From: Ehretia macrophylla
Taxonomy: Eukaryota; Streptophyta; Magnoliopsida; Boraginales; Ehretiaceae
Length of the DNA: 64,000 nt
Assembly: GCA_037974665.1 (NCBI GenBank)
Contig: CM075765.1
Span: 20,628,648-20,692,647, forward strand
Direction: 5' to 3'
Shown piece by piece: positions 24,428 to 36,700 of the stretch. A program made the position numbers and the translations under genes. Every line of letters begins with the position of its first letter. Positions within the stretch are counted from its first letter, which is position 1. The notes under the pieces were generated by a model that made no database searches, was not told where the DNA came from, and worked only from the letters and a program-made list of their open reading frames with translations.

Positions 24428-24437
24428 AAGGTGAGGG
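24428..24437 (+). promoter_or_regulatory. Splice-donor-like site, solo LTR
   Basis: TAAG/GTGAGGG, with GT at 24431-24432. Same context as in elements 1 and 3 (gcgtctaag/gtgaggg, then atttgcgcattt about 20 bp later). It pairs with a possible acceptor at 25772, giving an intron-like span of 1342 bp. Confidence 0.45.
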
Positions 24438-25289
24438 TTTCATCGTTATTTGCGCATTTGAAATATTTGTATCTAAACTTTGATTTTTGGATTTTATGCG
24501 TAGATTGTTGTTTTAATCGTTTTGTTGCTTAAAGAATGTTCCTTGTTGATTGTAGAACATGTATTTATAGCTTTTTAACATTTTCTGCGGTTAAATATTG
24601 GAATTGAAATATAAATTGTGTGATGAATAGTAAATTATGAATAGTAAACCCCCGTTTTGATGAAGTTGCTCCGTTACGCGTTCTGTTGATGTAGGAAGAT
24701 GCTAGATATGCTAGAATGTCTAAATGTGTGGTTTAATTGGAATGTGTAATGGAAAAACGGAGAAAAACGGCTTAGTGAAAGTCGGGGTCGTTTAGGTCGA
24801 GTTTGGCATTTTCTCGTTTTGCGTGTTGGCATTGTTTCGGGAGGCCATGGAAGCAATTTTGGTGCAATTATGGCATTGGTTGGGTGTTTGGTTGGTATAG
24901 TTGTAGTTCAAACGAGCAAAGGGGGAAATCGGGACTTTACGTGAATTCTAGGGTTAGGTAGGGTTTCGGGGTCCTTGGACGTGCCTTATGGTGACCTAGG
25001 AGGATTGGCGAAGTCGGTTTCTAGAACTCGTGGCTCGTTTGGAAATGGTAGTGTTTTGATAATTGGGGCCGATTTGTGATTTTGCTTGTTATCTTGATAT
25101 TATGCCTATAGAATGCTTAGGGTTGCTTGATATACTTGTTTAATTGGTGTTATTGTTGCTTATTATTGCTTGTTATGCTTGAAAAGTTAGTTGAATGCTA
25201 GTATTGATTGTGATTGCTTGTTATCTCATTTGTTGTCGCCAGTTTGTATTGTTGTGCTTTTGCTCGTTTATTGCCTTGTATCGAGTCTT

Positions 25290-25460
25290 GCATTGCATAG
25301 TGTCAGCACGTGAGTGATGGGCCTCTCTGGGTAGCCTCGGGTTGCCAGTGTTGGTTGCTCTAGCTCCGTAGCTATTCCCTCTTCTCGCTTGGGCTGCCTC
25401 CCAGGGAGATTTGGGTCATAGATTGATGGATACTTCCGGGGTATTCCAAACTGGTGTTAT
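25290..25460 (+). other. GC-rich structured core, solo LTR
   Basis: The ordered words gcattgcatagtg, gggcctctctgggtagcc, ctattccct, CTCCCAGGGAG, tttgggtc and acttccggggtattcca are shared with element 1, and in part with the non-coding element. This is the best-conserved part of otherwise diverged LTRs. Confidence 0.55.
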
Positions 25461-25726
25461 AAGGTGGATGCGCACTTATTGTCATCGTTGTCAACATCAA
25501 GCTCGAGATTGATGTATCGCTCGTGAAATGGTACATTACTCGTATGAGTGAACCATAGCCTTCAAAGTGTGGTATAGCTTTGAATGGTTGTGTTAATGCT
25601 TTCAGTAATTGCTTATTGTATTGATTATTTGTGTTGATTGCTTATTTATCAGTTATATTGCTTAACTGTCTTATTTGCATTGCACGACTTTCTTTCTCTC
25701 CAATTCGATATCTGTCTCGCCCTCAC

Positions 25727-25772
25727 TGAGTATACGTGTTGTGTATACTCACTCCTCACCACCACATTTCAG
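25727..25772 (+). promoter_or_regulatory. LTR hairpin and acceptor-like site, solo LTR
   Basis: TGAGTATAC (25727-25735) pairs perfectly with GTATACTCA (25743-25751) over a 7-base loop. A pyrimidine-rich run and atttcag/g follow, with AG at 25771-25772. Flanking words ccctcactgag and cctcac are shared with the other families, while the inner stem differs. Confidence 0.55.
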
Positions 25773-26621
25773 GAAATGCCATGTTAGCTGGAAAGTTTGT
25801 GATTTCGTGAAAGTCCGTGCTTGAAGAGTTGTCCTGCGTGCCTATGTGACTTGAGTTGTCAAAGTTGTAAAGTTGTATGCTTTTATGTATTATATGTATT
25901 TAATGTTAAAGGGGATGTAATTTAAGTTTCACTAGATTATGTATTTAGTTAATGTAGCTTAACTTCAATGTATATTTGTAATGATAAAGGAAAAGAGATA
26001 GAAAGGTATGATAATCTAGCTTATGATATAGGTTGGTGTAGTTTAATTGCCAAGCTTGAATGTATATTTACTTGGGTTTTGCTGCTTGTGAACCAAGGCT
26101 CGGATGGCCTTGAGGTGGTTGAATGTTTGGACATGGTATTGTTCCACTTATATGCTGTCGCAGGTTTTACTTTTCGCCTAGGAACAGGGGAGACTCCGTC
26201 TGTTTTCCCTGAAAATTTATGCCCGGGTTTGGTTTGGGTTGTGTTTAGATCGATTGATAGAACTCCCGGTCTCGAGAGGGATCGGGGTATTACAAAGGTG
26301 CAGCCTTTCGCTGATGTTTTTTCACCTCTTTCATCTTCCAATTCTCTATTTCGTGCTTAGTTCGTGGTTCTCGGAAACCTATGCTTTACTTCTTGGTTCG
26401 TGCATCTCGAAAACCTTTGTTTTGTGTTTTTCTTTACCTTCTTCCGACAATGGGAAGGACACCTAACGAAAAGCAGAAAGTCTCATCTTCTCAACAAAAA
26501 AAAAAAGTCTGCCACGTGAGAGAGAGATTCTCTCAAGCTCTAGTGAGAGAAATCCCTCTAAACGTACTGGCTTTTGCAAATGTTTTTTGACCTCTTTCAT
26601 CTTCCAATTCTCTGCTTCGTG

Positions 26622-26729
26622 CTTGGTTCGTGGTTGTCGGAAACCTATGCGTTACTTCTTGGTTCGTGCTGCTCGGAAACCTATGCTTTACTTCTTGGTT
26701 CGTGGCTCTCGAAAACCTCTCTTCTGTGT
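26622..26729. repeat. Satellite unit with a triplicated 36-bp sub-repeat (copy a)
   Basis: The sub-repeat starting cttggttcgtg begins at 26622, 26658 and 26694. Ordinary units have two. The middle copy carries the private word gtgctgctcgg. Confidence 0.9.
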
Positions 26730-28299
26730 TTTTCTTTACCTTCTTCCCACAATGGGAAGGAAACCTAACCAGAAGGAGAAAGGTTAATATTCAAAAAAAA
26801 AAAAAAAAAGTCAGTCATGTTAGAGAGAGATTCTCTCAAGCTCTACAGAGAGAAAACCCTCTCGAGGTACTGCCTTCCGCTGAAGTTTTTTGCCTCTGTC
26901 ATCTGCCAATTCTATGGTTCATGCTTGGTTCGTGGTTCTCGGAAAACCTACTTTACTCCTTGGTTCGCGGCTCTCGAAAACTTCTGTTCTGTGTTTTTCT
27001 TTACCTTCTTCCCATAATGGGAAGGAAACCTAACCAGAAGGAGAAAGTTTAATCTTCTAAAAAAAAAAATAAGTCAGTCATGTTAGAGAGAGATTTTCTC
27101 AAGCTCTACAGAAAGAAAACCCTCTCAAGGTGCTGCCTTCTGCTGATGTTTTTTCGCCTCTTTCATCTTCCAATTCTCTGCTTCGTGCTTGGTTTGTGGT
27201 TCTCAGACACCTATGCTGTACTTCTTGGTTCGTGGCGCTCAAAAAACTATGTTCTCTATTTTTCTTTACCTTCTTCCCACAATGGGAACGAAACCTAACC
27301 AGAAGGAGAAAGGTTAATCTTCTAAAAAAAAAAAATTCAGTCATGTTAGATGCAGATTCTGTCAAGCTCTACAGAGTGAAAACCCTCTCAAGGTACTGCC
27401 TTGCGCTGAAGTTTTTTGCCTATTTCTTCTTCCAATTCCCTGCTTAGTGCTTGGTTCGTGCTGCTCGTAAACCAATGCTTTACTTCTTGGTTCGTGGCTC
27501 TCGAAAACCTCTCGGAAGGAAACCTAACAAGAAGAAGAAAGGTTCATCTTCTCGGAAAAAAAAAATAGTCGGTCATGTTAGAGAGAGATTCTCTCAAGCT
27601 CTAGATAGAAAAAACCCTCTCAAGGTACTGCCTTTCGCTGAAGTTTTTCACCTCTTTCATCTTCCAATTCTCTGCTTCGTGCTTGGTTCATGGTTCTCGA
27701 AAAACCTGGTTTACTTATGGGCTCGTGGTTCTCGAAAACCTCTGTTTTGTGTTGCTCTTTACCCTCTTCCCACAATGGGAAGGAAACCTAACAGGAAGGA
27801 GAACAACCGTATTCTTGAACAAAACCGTTGGAAAAAAAAAGGTCAGTCAGGTTAGAGAGAGATTTTCTCAAGCTCTAGAGAGAGAAAACCCTCTCAAGGT
27901 ACTGCCTTTTGATGATGTTTTTTCGCCCCTTTCATCTTCCAATTCTCTGCTTCGTTCTTGGTTCATGGTTCTCAGAAACCTTTGCTTTACTTCTTGGTTC
28001 GTGGCTCTCGAAAACCTCTATTATGTGTTTTTCTTTACCTTCTTCCCACAATGGGAAGGAAACCTAACCAGAAGGAGAAACGTCCATCTTCTAAAAAAAA
28101 AAAAAAGTCAGTCATGTTAGAAAGAAATTCTCTCAATCTCTAGAGAGAGAAAACCCTCTCAAGGTACTGCCTTCCACTGAAGTTTTTTACCTCTTTTGTC
28201 TTCCAATTCTCTGGTTCGTGCTTGGTTCATGGTTCTCGGAAAACCTACTTAACTTCTTGGTTCGTGGTTCTCGAAAACCTCTATTATGTGTTTCTCTTT

Positions 28300-29511
28300 A
28301 CCCTCTTCCTACAATGGGAAGGAAACCAAACATGAAGGAGAAAAACCGTCTTCTCGAACAAAACCGCTGGGAAAAAAAGGTCAGTCAGGTTAGAGCGAGA
28401 TTCTCTCAAGCTCTAGAGAGAGAAAACCCTCTCAAGGTGCAGCCTTTCGCTGATGTTTTTTCGCCTCTTTCATCTTCCAATTCTCTATTTCGTGGTTGAT
28501 TCGTGGTTCTCGGAAACCTATGCTTTACTTCTTGGTTCATGCGTCTCGAAAACCTCTGTTCTGTGTTTTTCTTTACCTTCTTCCGACAATGGGAAGAACA
28601 CCTAACCAGAAGCAGAAAGCTTCAACTTCTCAAAAAAAAAAAAAAGTCAGCCATGTTAGAGAGAGATTCTCTCAAGCTCTAGAGAGAGAAAACCCTCTCA
28701 ACGTACTGCATTTCCCTGATGTTTTTTGACCTCTTTCATCTTCCAATTCTCTATTTGGTGCTTGGTTCGTGGTTCTCGGAAACCTATGCGTTACTTCATG
28801 GTTCGTGCCTCTCGAAAACCTCTGTTCTGTGTTTTTCTTTACCTTATTCCCACAATGGGAAGGAAACCTAACCAGAAGGAGAAAGGTTAATCTTCTAAAA
28901 ATAAAAATAAAAGTTAGTGATGTTAGAGAGAGATTCTCTCAAGCTCTATAGAGAGAAAACCCTCTCAAGGTGCTGCCTTTCGCGGATGTTTTTTCGCCTC
29001 TTTCATCTTCCAATTCTCTGCTTGGTACTTGGTTCGTGATTCTCAGAAACCTTTGCTTTACTTCTTGGTTCGTGGCTTCCGAAAACCTCTATTCTGTGTT
29101 TTTCTTTACCTTCTTCCCACAATGGGAAGGAAACCTAACCAGAAGGAGAAAGGTTCATCTTCTCAAAAAAAAAAAGTCAATCATGTTAGAGAAAGATTCT
29201 CTCAAGCTCTAGAGAGAGAAAACCCTTTCAAGGTACCGCCTTCCGCTGAAGTTTTTCGCCTCTTTCATGTTCCAATTCTCTGGTTCATGCTTGGTTCGTG
29301 GTTCTCGGAAAACCAACTTTACTTCTTGGATCGTGGCTCTCGAACACCTCTATTCTGTGTTTCTCTTTACCCACTTCTTACAATGGGAAGGAAACCTAAC
29401 ATGAAAGAGAAAAACTGTCTTCTCGATCAAAACCGCTGGAAAATAAAAAGGTCAGTCAGGTTAGAGAGAGATTCTCTCAAGCTCTAGAGAGAGAAAAGCC
29501 TCTCAAGGTGC
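28300..29511. repeat. Satellite segment paralogous to 22620-23823
   Basis: Carries the same private variants in the same order as 22620-23823. Its right end near 29507 (ctctcaaggtgctgcc) is the uninterrupted version of the solo LTR insertion site. Confidence 0.8.
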
Positions 29512-29830
29512 TGCCTTTCGCTGATGTTTTTTCACCTCTTTCATCTTCCAATTCTCTATTTTGTGCTTAGTTCGTGGTTCTCGGAAACCTATGCTTTACT
29601 TCTTGGTTCGTGCATCTCGAAAACCTTTGTTCTGTGTTTTTATTTACCTTCTTCCGACAATGGGAAGGACACCTAACCAAAAGCAGAAAGCTTATTCTTC
29701 TCAAAAAAAAAAAAAGTCAGCCACGTTAGAGAGAGATTCTCTCAAGCTCTAGTGACAGAAATCCCTCTCAACGTACTAGCTATCGCAGATGTTTTTTGAC
29801 CTCTTTCATCTTCCAATTCTCTACTTCGTG

Positions 29831-29938
29831 CTTGGTTCGTGGTTGTCGGAAACCTATGCATTACTTCTTGGTTCGTGCTGCTCAGAAACCTATGCTTTAC
29901 TTCTTGGTTCGTGGCTCTCGAAAACCTCTCTTTTGTGT
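29831..29938. repeat. Satellite unit with a triplicated 36-bp sub-repeat (copy b)
   Basis: Sub-repeats begin at 29831, 29867 and 29903, with the same private middle copy as in copy a, 3209 bp away (12 units). Confidence 0.9.
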
Positions 29939-32260
29939 TTTTCTTTACCTTCTTCCCACAATAGGAAGGAAACCTAACTAGAAGGAGAAAGGTTAATCTT
30001 CTCAAAAAAAAAAAAGTCAGTCATGTTAGAGAGAGATTCTCTCAAGCTCTATAGAAAGAAAACCCTCGGAAGGTGCTGCCTTCTACTGATGTTTTTTCAC
30101 CTCTTTCATCTTCCAATTCTCTGCTTCGTGCTTGGTTCGTGGTTCTCAAAAACCTATGCTTTACTTCTTGGTTCGTGGCACTTGAAAAAAAATGTTCTCT
30201 GTTTTTCTTTACCTTCTTCCCACAATGGGAAGGAAACCTAACCAGAAGGAGAAAGGTTAATCTTCTGAAGAAAAAAAAAAGCCAGTCATGTTAGACGGAG
30301 ATTCTGTCAAGCTCTACAGAGAGAAAACCCTCTCAAGGTACCGCCTTTCGCTGAAGTTTTTCGCCTATTTCATCTTCCAATTCCCTGCTTCGAGCTTGGC
30401 TCGTGATGCTTGTAAACCTATGCTTTACTTCTTGGTTCGTGGCTCTCGAAAACCTCTCTTCTGTGTTTTTCTTTGCCGTCTTCCGACAATGGGAAGGTAA
30501 CCTAACAAGAAGAAGAAAGGTTCATCTTCTTGGAAAAAAAATAGTCGGTCATGTTAGGGAAAGATTCTCTCAAGCTCTAGATAGAAAAAACCCTCTCAAG
30601 GTACTGCCTTTCGCTGAAGTTTTTCACCTCTTTCATCTTCCAATTCTCTGCTTCGTGCTTGGTTCATGGTTCTCGAAAAACATGGTTTACTTCTGGGCTC
30701 GTGGTTCTCGAAAACCTCTGTTCTGTGTTTCTTTTTACCCTCTTCCCACAATCGGAAGGAAACCTAATAGGAAGGAGAAAAACCGTATTCTCGAACAAAA
30801 CCGCTGGAAAAAAAAAGGTCAGTCAGGTTAGAGAGAGATTATCTCAAGCTCTAGAGAGAGAAAACCCTCTCAAGTTGCTGCCTTTCACTGATGTTTTTTC
30901 GCCCCTTTCATCTTCCAATTCTCTGCTTCGTGATTGGTTCATGGTTCTCAGAAACCTTTGTTTTACTTCTTGGTTCGTTGCTCTTGAAAACCTCTATTTT
31001 GTGTTTTTCTTTACCTTCTTCCCACAATGGGAAGGAAACCTAACCAGAAGGAGAAAGGTCTATCTTCTTTAAAAAAAAAAGTCCGTCATGTTAGAGAGAA
31101 ATTCTCTCAAGCTCTAGAGAGAGAAAACCCTCTCAATGTACTGCATTCCGCTGAAGTTTTTCTTTTCTTTCATCTTCCAATTCTCGGGTTCATGCTTGGT
31201 TCGTGGTTCTCAAAAAACCTACTTTACTTCTTGGTTCGTGGCTCTCAAAAACCTCTGTTCTGTGTTTTTCTTTACCTGCTTCCCACAATGGGAAGGAAAC
31301 CTAACCAGAAGGAGAAAGGTTAATCTTCTCAAAAAAAAAAAAGTAAGTCATGTTAGAGGGAGATTCTCTCAAGCTCTACAGAGAGAAAACCCACTCAAGG
31401 TGCTGCCTTTCGCGGATGTTTTTTCGCCTCTTTCATCTTTCAATTCTCTGCTTCGTGCTTGGTTCGTGGTTCTCAGAAACCTTTGCTTTACTTCTTGGTT
31501 CGTGGCTCCCGAAAACCTCTATTCTGTGTTTTTCTTTACCTTCTTCCCACAATGGGAATGAAGCCTAACCAGAAGGAGAAAGGTTCATCTTCCCAAAAAA
31601 AAAAAGCCAATCATGTTAGAGAAAGATTATCTCAACCTCTAGAGAGAGAAAACCCTCTCAAGGTACTGCCTTTCGCTGAAGTTTTTCGCCTTTTTCATCT
31701 TCCAATTCTTTGGTTCATGCTTGGTTCGTGGTTCTTGGAAAACCTACTTTACTTCTTGGATCGTGGTTCTCGAACACCTCTATTCTGTGTTTCTCTTTAT
31801 CCTCTTCCTACAAAGGGAAGGAAACCTAACATGAAGGAGAAAAACCATCTTCTCGAACAAGACCGCTGGAAAATAAAAAGGTCAGTCAGGTTAGAGAGAG
31901 ATTCTCTCAAGCTCTAGAGAGAGAAAACCCTCTCAAGGTGCTGCCTTTCGCTGATGTTTTCCACATCTTTCATCTTTCAATTCTCTATTTGGTGCTTAGT
32001 TCGTGGTTCTCGGAAACCTATTATTTACTTCTTGGTTCGTGCATCTCGAAAACCTTTGTTCTGTGTTTTTATTTACCTTCTTCCGACAATGGGAAGGACA
32101 CCTAACCAAAAGCAGAAAGCTTCATCTTCTCAAAAAAAAAAAAAAGTCAGCCACGTTAGAGATAGATTCCCTTAAGCTTTAGTGAGAGAAATCCCTCTCA
32201 AAGTACTAGCTTTCGCATATGTTTTTTGATCTCTTTCATCTTCCAATTCTCTGCTTCGTG

Positions 32261-32368
32261 CTTTGTTTGTGGTTGTCGGAAACCTATGCGTTACTTCTTG
32301 GTTCGTGCTGCTCGGAAACCTATGCTTTACTTCTTGGTTCGTGGCTCTCGAAAACCTCTCTTCTGTGT
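32261..32368. repeat. Satellite unit with a triplicated 36-bp sub-repeat (copy c)
   Basis: Sub-repeats begin at 32261, 32297 and 32333. The distance from copy b is 2430 bp (9 units), so this higher-order copy has lost about three units. Confidence 0.9.
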
Positions 32369-33769
32369 TTTTCTTTACCTTCTTCCCACAATGGGAAGGA
32401 AACCTAACCAGAAGGAGAAAGGTTAATCTTCTCATAAAAAAAAAAGTCAGTCATGTTAGAGAGAGATTTTCTCAAGCTCTACAGAGAGAAAACCCTCTCA
32501 AGGTACTGCCTTCCGCTGAAGTTTTTTGCCTCTTTCATCTTCCAATTCTCTGTTTCATGCTTGGTTTGTGGTTCTCGGAAAACTTACTTTACTTCTTGGT
32601 TCGTCGCTCTCAAAAACCTCTGTTCTGTGTTTTTCTTTACCTTCTTCCCATAATGGGAAGGAAAACTAACCAAAAGAAGAAAGGTTAATCTTCTCAAAAA
32701 AAAAAATGTTAGTCATGTTAGAGAGAGATTCTCTCAAGCTCTACAGAGAGAAAACCCTCATAAGGTGCTGCCTATCGCTGATGTTTTTTCGCCTATTTCA
32801 TCATCCAATTCTCTGCTTCGTGCTTGGTTTGGGGTTCTCAGAAACCTTTGCTTTACTTCTTGGTTCGTGGCTCTCGAAAACCTCTATTCTGTGTTTTTCT
32901 TTACCTTCTTCCCACAATGGGAAGGAAACCTAGCCAGAAGGAGAAAGGTTCATGTTCTCAAAAAAAAAAAAAGTCAGTCATGTTAGAAAAAGATTCTCTC
33001 AAGCTCTATAGAGAGAAAACCCTTTCAATGTACTGCCTTCCGCTGAAGTTTTTCGCATCTTTCGTCTTCCAATTCTCTGGTTCGTGCTTGGTTCATGGTT
33101 ATCGAAAAACCTACTTAACTTCTTGTTTCATGGTTCTTGAAAACCCCCATTATGTGTTTCTCTTTACCCTCTTCCTACAATGGGAAGGAAACCTAACATG
33201 ATGGAGAAAATGCGTCTTCTCGAACAGAACCGTTGGAAAAAAAAAGGTCAGACAGGTTAGAGAGAGATTCTCTCAAGCTCTAGAGAGTGAAAACCCTCTC
33301 AAGGTGCTGCCTTTCGCTGATGTTTTTTCACCTCTGTCGTCTTCCAATTCTCTATTTCGTGGTTGGTTCGTGGTTCTCGAAAACCTATGCTTTACTTCTT
33401 GGTTCGTGCGTCTCGAAAACCTCTGTTCTGTGTTTTTCTTTACCTTCTTCCGACAATGGGAATGACACCTAACCAGAAGGAGAAAGGTTCATCTTATCCA
33501 AAAAAAAAAAAAATTTCAGTCATGTTAGAGAAAGATTCTCTCAAGCTCTGGAGAGAGAAAACCCTCTCAAGGTACTGCCTTCGGCTGAAGTTTTTCACCT
33601 CTTTCATCTGCCAATTCTCTGTTTCGTGCTTGGTTCATGGTTCTCAGAAACCTCTGCTTTATTTCATGGTTCATGGCTCTCAAATACCACAGTTCCGTGT
33701 TTCTCTTTTCCTTCTCCACACAATGGGAAGGAAACCTAACTAGAAGGATAAAGGTTCGTCTTCTCAAAA

Positions 33770-36700
33770 AAAAAAGTCAATCATGTTAGAGACAAATTCT
33801 CTGAAGCTCCAGAGAGAGAAAACACTCCCAAGGAACTGCCTTTCGGTGATGTTTTTTTCACCTATTTCATCTTCCAATTCTCTGTTTCGTGCTTGGTTTG
33901 TGTTTCTCGAAAATTTCTGCTTTATTTCTTGGTTCGTGGCTCTCAAAAACCTCTATTCTGTGTTTCTCTTTACCTTCTTCCCACAATAGGAAGGGAACCT
34001 AAGAAGAAGGAGAATGGTTCGTTTTCTTAAAAAAAAAAAAAAAAGTCAGTCAGGTTAAAGAGAGATTCTCTCAAGCTCTGGAGAGAGAAAACTCTCTCAA
34101 GGTGCTGCCTTTTGTTGATGTTTTTTCGCCTCTTTCATCTTCGAATTCTCTGCTTTGTGATTGGATCGTGGTTCTCATAAACCTCTGCTTTACTTCTTGG
34201 TTTGTGGCTGTCGAAAACCTCTGTTTTGTGTTTCTCTTTACCTTCTTCCGACAATGGGAAGGAAACCTAACAAGAAGGAGAAAGGTTCGCCTTCTCCAAA
34301 ACAAAAAAAGTCAGTCAGGATAGAGAGATATTCTATTAAGCTCTAGAGAGAGAAAACCCTCTCAAGATGCTGCCTTTCGCTCATGTTTTTTCGCCACTTT
34401 CATCTTCTAATTCTCTACTTCGTGCTTGGTTTGTGGTTCTTGGAAACCTTTGCTTTACTTCCTGGTTTGTGGCTCTCGAAAACCTCTCTTCTGTGTTTCT
34501 CTTTACCCTCTTCCCAAAATGGGAAGGTCACCTAACAAGAAGGAGAACGGTTCGTCTTCTCAAACAAAACAGCTGGAAATAGAAAATCAGCCAGGTTAGA
34601 GAGAGATTCTCTCAAGCATTAGAGAGTGATAACCCTCTCAAGGTACTGCATTTCGCTGATGTTTTTTGACTTATTTCATCTTCCAATTCTCTGCTTCGTT
34701 CTTGGTTCGTGGTTTTCGGAAACCTCTACTTTTCTTCTTGGTTCGGGGCTCTCGAAAACCTCTGTTCTTTGTTTCTCTTTACCTTCTTCCCGCAATGGGC
34801 GGGAAACCAAAGAAGAAGAAGAATGGTTCGTCTTCTTAAAAAAAAAAAAGAAACTCAGTCATGTTAAAGAGAGATTCTCTCAAGCTCTAGAGAGAGAAAA
34901 CCCTCTCAAGGTGCTGCCTTTCGATGATGTTTTTTCTCCTCTTTCATCTTCCAATTCTCTATTTCATGATTGGTTCGTGGGTCTCAGAAACCTCTGCTTT
35001 ACTTCTTGGTTCGTGGCTCTTGAAAACCTCTCCTTTGTGTTTCTCTTCACCTTTTTCCCCCAATGGCATAGAAGCCTAACCAGAAGGAGAAAGGTTGATC
35101 TTCTCGAACAAAACAGTTTGAAACAAAAAATTCAACCAGGTTAGAGATAGATTCTCTCAAGCATTAGAGAGTGAAAACCCTCTCAAGGTGCTGCCTTTCG
35201 CTGATGTTTTTTTTCGCTTCTATCATCTTACAATTCCCTACTTCATGCTTGGTTCGTGGTTCACGGAAACCTCTGCTTTACTACTTGTTTCGTGGCTCAG
35301 GAAACCCTATTTTCTGCGTTTCTCTTTACCTTGTTCCCACAATGGGAAGGAAGCATAGCCAGAATGAGAAAGGTCCATCTTCTCGAACAAAACATTTGGA
35401 ATAAAAAAATCAATAAGGTTAGAGAAAGATTCTCTCAAGCTCCAGATAGAGAAAACCCTCTCAAGGTATTGCCTTTCGCTGATGTTTTTTACCTCTTTCA
35501 TCTTCCAATTCTCTGCTTCGTGCTTGGTTCGTGGTTCTTGGAAAACATGCTTTACTTCTGGGTTCGTGGCTCCCAAAATCCCTATTATGTCCTTCTCTTT
35601 ACCCTCTTCACACAATGGGAAAGACACCTGAGAAGAAGGAGAAAGGTTCATCTTCTCGAACAAACCCGCTAGAAAAAAAAAAGTCAGCCGGGTTAGAGAG
35701 AGATTCTCTCAAGCATTAGAGAGTAAAAACCCTCTCAAGGTGCTGACTTTCGCTGATGTTTTTTCCCCTCTTTCATCTTTCAATTCTTTGCTTCGTGCTA
35801 GGTTCGTGGTTCTCGGAAATCTCTGCTTTACTTCTCGATTCGTGGCTCTCAAAAACCTCTGTACTATGTTTCTCTTTACCATCTTCCCACAATGGGAAGG
35901 AAACCTAACAATAAGGAGAAATGTTGGTCTTCTCAAAAAAATAAAAAAATAAAAAGTCAGTTATGTTAGAGAGAGATTCTCTCAAGATCTATAGAGAGAA
36001 AACCCCCTCAAGGTGCTGCATTTCACATATGGTTTTTTGACTATTTCATCTTCCAATTCTTTGCTTTACTTCTTGGTTCGTGGCTCTCGATTACCTCTAT
36101 TCTCTATTTCTTTTTACCTTCTTCCCACAATGGGAAGAAAACCTAACAAGAAGGAGAAAGGTTTGTCTTCACACAAAAAAAAAGGTCAGTCAGGTTAGAG
36201 AGAGATTCTTTCAAACTCTAGAGAGAGAAAACCCTCTCAAGGTACTGCCTCTCGCTGATGTTTTTTCGCCTATTTCATCTTCCAATTCTCTGCATCGTGC
36301 TTGGTTTGTGGTTCTCGGAAATCTCTGCTTTACTTCTTGGTTCATGGCTCTCAAAAACCTTTCCTTTGTGTTTCTCTTCACCTTTTTGCCCCAATGGCAA
36401 GGAAACCTAACCAGAAGGAGGAAGGTTCGTCTTCTCGAACAAAACCGTTGGAAAAAAAATCAATCAGGTTAGAGAGAGATTCTCTCAAGCATTAGAGAGT
36501 GAAAACCCTCTCAAGGTGCTGCATTTCACTGATGTTTTTTCGCCTCTTTCATCTTCCAATTCTCTGCTTCGTGCTTGGTTCATGGTTTTCGAAAACCTCT
36601 ACTTTACTTCTTGGTCCGTGGCTCTCGAAAACCTCTGTTCTATGTTTCTTTTTACCATCTTCCCGCAATGGGAAGCAAACCGAACAAGAAGGAGAAAGGT

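Larger units (their letters stand above)
23824..26294 (+). mobile_element. Solo LTR of a gypsy-type element related to element 1
   Basis: A 2471-bp single LTR starts TGTGATACCCC and ends CGGGGTATTACA, flanked by a perfect 5-bp duplication. There is no internal region, primer site or purine tract, so this is what LTR-LTR recombination leaves behind. Plus-strand orientation follows from the order of shared words. It has a TATA-like box at 24252, the stretch ctcgtgcggggtggtttccgag near 24.37 kb, a donor-like site at 24431, a GC-rich core near 25290-25460, a hairpin at 25727-25751 and an acceptor-like AG at 25772. It is clearly diverged from the LTRs of elements 1 and 3, hence a different family or subfamily. 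With no partner LTR its age cannot be estimated. It has no gene. Confidence 0.93.
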
